From: Chara braunii
Lineage: Eukaryota; Streptophyta; Charophyceae; Charales; Characeae
DNA: 30,295 nt
NCBI GenBank assembly: GCA_003427395.1
Contig: BFEA01000195.1
Span: 1,192,036 to 1,222,330 of the forward strand
Direction of reading: 5' to 3'
Shown: positions 27,628 to 30,295 of the stretch, piece by piece
How the letters are laid out: each line of letters begins with the position of its first letter
Numbering within the stretch: position 1 is the stretch's first letter
Notes under the pieces: generated by a model
The model's input: only the letters and a program-made list of their open reading frames with translations
Database searches by the model: none
Told to the model about the DNA's origin: nothing
Translations under genes and position numbers: made by a program

Positions 27628-27815
27628 AGGTTCCTAAGACCGGGGGCCGGCGAAGATCGTAATTGAAGGGTCTCGCTCGAAGCTGGACGCACACAACAGG
27701 AAAGGATTTGCGTTATTTAATTTATTTTATTTATTGCAATCAACAACAAAATCCTGCGTGACAGCCTGTTGGCTTTCCGGTCGCCGAAAGGGGCTCAGAT
27801 GGAAAAAGTGCGACA

Positions 27816-27819
27816 CCGT
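27816..27819. repeat. right target-site duplication CCGT
   Basis: Matches 1104-1107 and directly follows the terminal CA of the right LTR. Confidence 0.7.
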
Positions 27820-27928
27820 GGGGCGCGAGGCTGAATGGCCAAGTGCCCCTAGACATTAGTCCATCCGTTCTTCCTGATGGAGGAATAGTGGGTGAGTCAC
27901 AAAAAAAAAAAAAAAAAAAAAAAAAAAA
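27820..27928 (+). other. SINE-like A-tailed fragment
   Basis: TGGCCAAGTGCC near 27836 resembles a tRNA-gene A box, and the stretch ends in 28 consecutive A (27901-27928) after GTGAGTCAC. This is the shape of a tRNA-derived SINE 3' part. No convincing B box was found, so the call is tentative. Confidence 0.3.
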
Positions 27929-28095
27929 TCGGTTTTATGTCAGTGAGTCCTTTTCCTGTTGTCTGTCCTCCCTCTGATTTTTTTTTGAGTATTTTTCCGT
28001 GTCCCCAACTGAACACCCTTAGTAGTGCCAAACTATCGGTGGTTCCACGTCTGGAGTGCCTACTGCACTCTTAGGGGGGGCGCTCAGTTCGGGGT

Positions 28096-28245
28096 GTCTG
28101 TGTTGCCTGTGGGTGATGACGGATGCTAGTCGGAGTGTCTGTCTGGCTCAACGGGTGGTGGGAACCAACAGTCTGTGTTGCCTGTGGGTGATGACGGATG
28201 CTCGTCGGAGTGTCTCCCCGGCAAAGTGGGCGGTGGGAACCAACA
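28096..28245. repeat. 75-bp tandem duplication
   Basis: Copies 28096-28170 and 28171-28245 share GTGTTGCCTGTGGGTGATGA and GGTGGGAACCAACAGTCT, with differences in the middle. Confidence 0.9.
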
Positions 28246-28712
28246 GTCTGCGGGGTTCATTCGTGATGTGAGTAGGTCATGTGCCTCTTTGCTCCATGTT
28301 GGATATGCGGACGGCCTTGTCTCTGCTCTGCCGCTGCCCTGCTGCCCATCTCGCTTGCTTCGCATGTGGTTCCGTGCAGGTTGATGTGTTCGATGTGTGG
28401 TGTGGCCGTGTTGTTGGTGTTCCCTTGCGCTCTGCATTTCAGCTGCCTTGCTGCACTTCCGCTGGTCGTGCCTTGTTGGATGGTTGCCTGGTTGCTGATG
28501 CCTTCTGCTTCGCTCCATGGTTGCCGAGCTGCTGTTCCGCTCACCCTGTCGTCCCTTGCAGTGTGGTTGCCTTGTTTCTACACGGTTGCTGCACTGCATG
28601 TCCTGCATGCCATGTCTTTCCTTGCAGTCGTTTTTGGCGTTGTGCAGCTGTGTTGCCTCTACTGTGTTGCCTGGTGCTCTACAGGGTTGCTGGCCGCTGC
28701 TATGCTCCGCAA
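28246..28712. other. low-complexity TTGC/CTGC-rich DNA, no gene supported
   Basis: Cys/Leu-rich frames are open on several strands at once, which reflects base composition (repeated GTTGC, CTGCC and GCTTC words) rather than coding. Positions 28685-28710 nearly repeat 389-414. Confidence 0.5.
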
Positions 28713-28724
28713 ACACTCACACAC

Positions 28725-28781
<57 letters not shown>

Positions 28782-28794
28782 AACACACACACAC
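28713..28794. repeat. (AC)n microsatellite
   Basis: AC repeats with occasional GC interruptions. The frame of the downstream zinc protein runs through it as His-Thr repeats, which are probably not translated. Confidence 0.95.
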
Positions 28795-28816
28795 ATGTGC
28801 ATGTCATTCTTCCATA

Positions 28817-29593
28817 ATGATGACATGTCAGCAACATGCCATGTGTCGTCAGTGCTTCCAGGAAGCAGTCATAGAAAGTATGTGTCTCTACTGCGTGGAC
28901 TATCCCCGGTGCCATCACCCACCACATCCTCTCCTAGCATGTCNCACATGCGGTGTTGGTCATACACCTACGNCAANCGCAGAGGGNTCTTCCTCTTCCT
29001 TGCCAGACGTGCGACACACACAGCAGCCCGAGGAGGAAAATAAGCCTCTATATGAACGAGCTTCAGAGCGGGGTACTGATCGCTTATCACCATCNAGGCG
29101 AGCNGTTGTNGACCAAATCCTGCAGCAGCTGAACGCCCTTGCTTTGGACCGACCCNCCCTGTCGTCGTCTGCCCATACAGAAGGAATAAATACTGAGGAA
29201 ACCCAAGAAACATGCTCTATGCCGCTATGTGATGACCCGCCGGAGATTCAACTAGCATGTGGTGCACATGCTTTGTGCCGTGAGGATTATGAAGGAATAG
29301 TCCATGCGAGTTTCTGCTTTCATACCTGCGACGACAGTCAGCACTGTACTCATGTACGGCACCCTGACATGTCATGTCCAATTTGTAGACAGGGGCTAGA
29401 ACGGCAGTGCGTCTATAATTGTGGTCGACGTGCCTCCGTGTTCCTAGCATGCAGGAGCCACGTTGCCTGTGACATCTGTCTGCGCCGTGCCATTCGATGC
29501 AGCTACTGTGACTGCGAAAACTGGATGCGGTGCTTCCACAGTCCACACCCGAACCGGTCCTGTCCGGTCTGTAGGGATGGTCACTTGCCATAG
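28817..29593 (+). CDS. protein with three RING-like zinc modules
   Basis: 258 codons from the first of two adjacent ATGs (28817) to TAG at 29591-29593, no intron seen. Three Cys/His modules recur: residues 4-45, 133-190 and 198-252. Each has the CxxHxxCxx(C/D) half followed by a spaced CxxC end, with an intervening C-x-H-x-x-H pattern. Module 3 reads C-x3-C-x9-C-x2-H-x2-C-x2-C and ends SCPVCR, a RING-HC-like pattern. Module 2 has Asp157 in place of one Cys. Module 1 lacks a clear first Cys pair, so an upstream exon may be missing or the start is wrong. The linker (46-132) is polar and contains unresolved bases. RING proteins are usually E3 ubiquitin ligases; that function is inferred from pattern only. 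It lies outside the retrotransposon. Confidence 0.6.
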   Translation: MMTCQQHAMCRQCFQEAVIESMCLYCVDYPRCHHPPHPLLACXTCGVGHTPTXXAEXSSSSLPDVRHTQQPEEENKPLYERASERGTDRLSPXRRXVXDQILQQLNALALDRPXLSSSAHTEGINTEETQETCSMPLCDDPPEIQLACGAHALCREDYEGIVHASFCFHTCDDSQHCTHVRHPDMSCPICRQGLERQCVYNCGRRASVFLACRSHVACDICLRRAIRCSYCDCENWMRCFHSPHPNRSCPVCRDGHLP

Positions 29594-29850
29594 GCAATAA
29601 CTGCTCCTTGACTCAAAATCTTGTGCAACCCAAACACCAATGAACCTCATGTGCTATTCCAGCGGTGAGTGTTTAGAATTTTGTGAAGCCCATCATATAC
29701 CTCTCGCCTGCCCTACGCTTGCACTCTGCTTTCCCCCTACCTCATGTCCTGACAAACTTACCTGCTGTCCCTTTCCCTCCGCCCTCTCCTCATGTGCAAC
29801 TAGGAAATACATACGAATGAGCATTAGTAAGAGTACAGATAAAGTATAAG
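29594..29850. other. no gene or motif recognised
   Basis: Sequence downstream of the zinc protein, pyrimidine-rich around 29700-29800, without a supportable ORF. Confidence 0.4.
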
Positions 29851-30080
29851 TTGAAGATTTGAAGAGAAATGAACAGGAGTATGAAGACGAACGACAGACA
29901 CAAAGACTAAGCATATGCTGAAGATCTGAAGTGAAATGAACAGCTGGAGATCTGAAGTGAAATGAACAGCTGGAGATCTGAAGTGAAATGAACAGCTGGA
30001 GATCTGAAGTGAAATGAACAGCTGGAGATCTGAAGAGAAGTGAATGGGAGTATGAAGATCTGAAGAGAAGTGCACAGGAG
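29851..30080. repeat. 26-bp tandem repeat array
   Basis: AGATCTGAAGTGAAATGAAC-type units start at 29922, 29948, 29974, 30000 and 30026 (exact 26-bp period). Diverged units lie on both sides (about 29855 and 30056). Minus-strand frames across it are repeat-encoded and probably not genes. Confidence 0.93.
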
Positions 30081-30295
30081 CATACCTTCCCCTTTACTCT
30101 GCCTCTTATTATAACGTGCAAGTGGGCCGTTAAGGCACACGGGGATGTGGGCAGCTGCCGCTCAACCACCATCAANGTGGGCAGCCTTNTANGTGCGAGG
30201 CAAAGTGAAAGAGGAGCTGTTGCCCCAAAGAAACCCTAGCTAAACACGGTTCAAAATGGTTCTATTATGATTCGTGCTGTCTGTTAAAGAGAGAA
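30081..30295. other. right end of window, nothing recognised
   Basis: Unique-looking sequence with Ns at 30176, 30189 and 30192. GTGGGCAGC occurs twice near the first N. Confidence 0.4.

Larger units (their letters stand above)
1108..27815 (+). mobile_element. giant Ty3/gypsy-type LTR retrotransposon with about 8-kb LTRs
   Basis: A complete but mutated LTR retrotransposon of 26.7 kb. Two long direct repeats (1108-8346 and 19767-27815) begin TGTCG; the right one ends CGACA and the left one CGATA. CCGT flanks the element on both sides. A tRNA-Asp-type PBS starts 4 nt after the left LTR. The internal region encodes gag, aspartic protease, RT, RNase H and integrase in the Ty3/gypsy order (integrase last). 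Upstream of gag there are accessory ORFs in the LTR and leader; downstream of pol there is an antisense ORF and tandem-repeat DNA. Gag-pol has at least 13 in-frame stops and about five frameshifts, so this copy cannot be autonomous. The LTRs differ by several percent in most places, so it is not a recent insertion. Confidence 0.93.
19767..27815 (+). repeat. right (3') LTR, 8.05 kb
   Basis: It starts TGTCGGAGGGCACGACTT and ends GTGCGACA, giving a 5-bp inverted terminal pair TGTCG/CGACA. It is collinear with 1108-8346 but holds an extra 887 bp (23722-24608). It carries copies of ORFs I, A, B and E, both TATA boxes, the TGAC array and the CAG array. It is followed by the CCGT target duplication. 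Confidence 0.93.

Noticed and set aside
28126-28716. Long minus-strand frame of 196 codons
   Set aside because: It crosses the 75-bp duplication and low-complexity CTGC-rich DNA, has no domain, and several frames on both strands are open there.
28517-28816. Extension of the zinc protein upstream through the (AC)n tract as His-Thr repeats
   Set aside because: The frame is open only because of the microsatellite and biased composition; other frames are equally open.
29693-30175. Minus-strand frame with repeated Phe/Ser/Leu blocks
   Set aside because: It is the translation of the 26-bp tandem repeat and has no other support.
1-30295. CRISPR array, bacterial operon or phage features
   Set aside because: No spacer-repeat pattern and no prokaryotic gene organisation; TATA boxes, tRNA-primed retroelement and microsatellites point to a eukaryote.

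Overview
The window is eukaryotic DNA dominated by one very large Ty3/gypsy-type LTR retrotransposon (about 1108-27815, 26.7 kb) inserted in simple-sequence-rich flanking DNA. The best clue to the host is the primer-binding site at 8351-8368. It matches the 3' end of plant-type tRNA-Asp as used by plant Athila/Tat elements, so a green-lineage (streptophyte alga or plant) genome is inferred; the species cannot be named from this sequence. Scattered single Ns and one exact duplication around an N show a draft short-read assembly.

Layout. Left flank 1-1107: an (AC)n tract, a T-run and no convincing gene. Left LTR 1108-8346. PBS 8351-8368, overlapped by a perfect 24-bp palindrome. A 2.3-kb leader follows (8390-10700) with five small plus-strand ORFs. 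Gag-pol runs 10711-16512 (gag, zinc knuckle, protease, RT, RNase H, integrase) and is broken by at least 13 in-frame stops and several frameshifts. A 3.2-kb 3' region holds several degenerate tandem arrays and an antisense ORF (19083-18673). Right LTR 19767-27815. Right flank 27816-30295: a SINE-like A-tailed stretch, a 75-bp duplication, a second (AC)n tract, an intronless ORF for a protein with three RING-like zinc modules (28817-29593), and a 26-bp tandem repeat.

The LTRs are exceptional: 8.05 kb on the right and 7.24 kb on the left. The left has lost about 0.89 kb by a deletion with 3-bp microhomology. LTR identity is supported by TGTCG...CGACA ends, a 4-bp CCGT target duplication, the adjacent PBS and the internal gag-pol.

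The most unusual content is a set of small plus-strand ORFs outside gag-pol. Four lie in each LTR and five in the leader. By eye they form two paralogous families: a short module (about 80-100 aa, sometimes extended) and a long module (about 137-224 aa). No function is recognised. With the LTR TATA boxes they suggest a retroelement that expanded accessory genes upstream of gag, inside its own LTR and leader. This copy is dead: stops lie throughout gag-pol, the second catalytic Asp of integrase is Asn, and each long leader ORF carries one TGA. The right-LTR copies of three accessory ORFs remain open.
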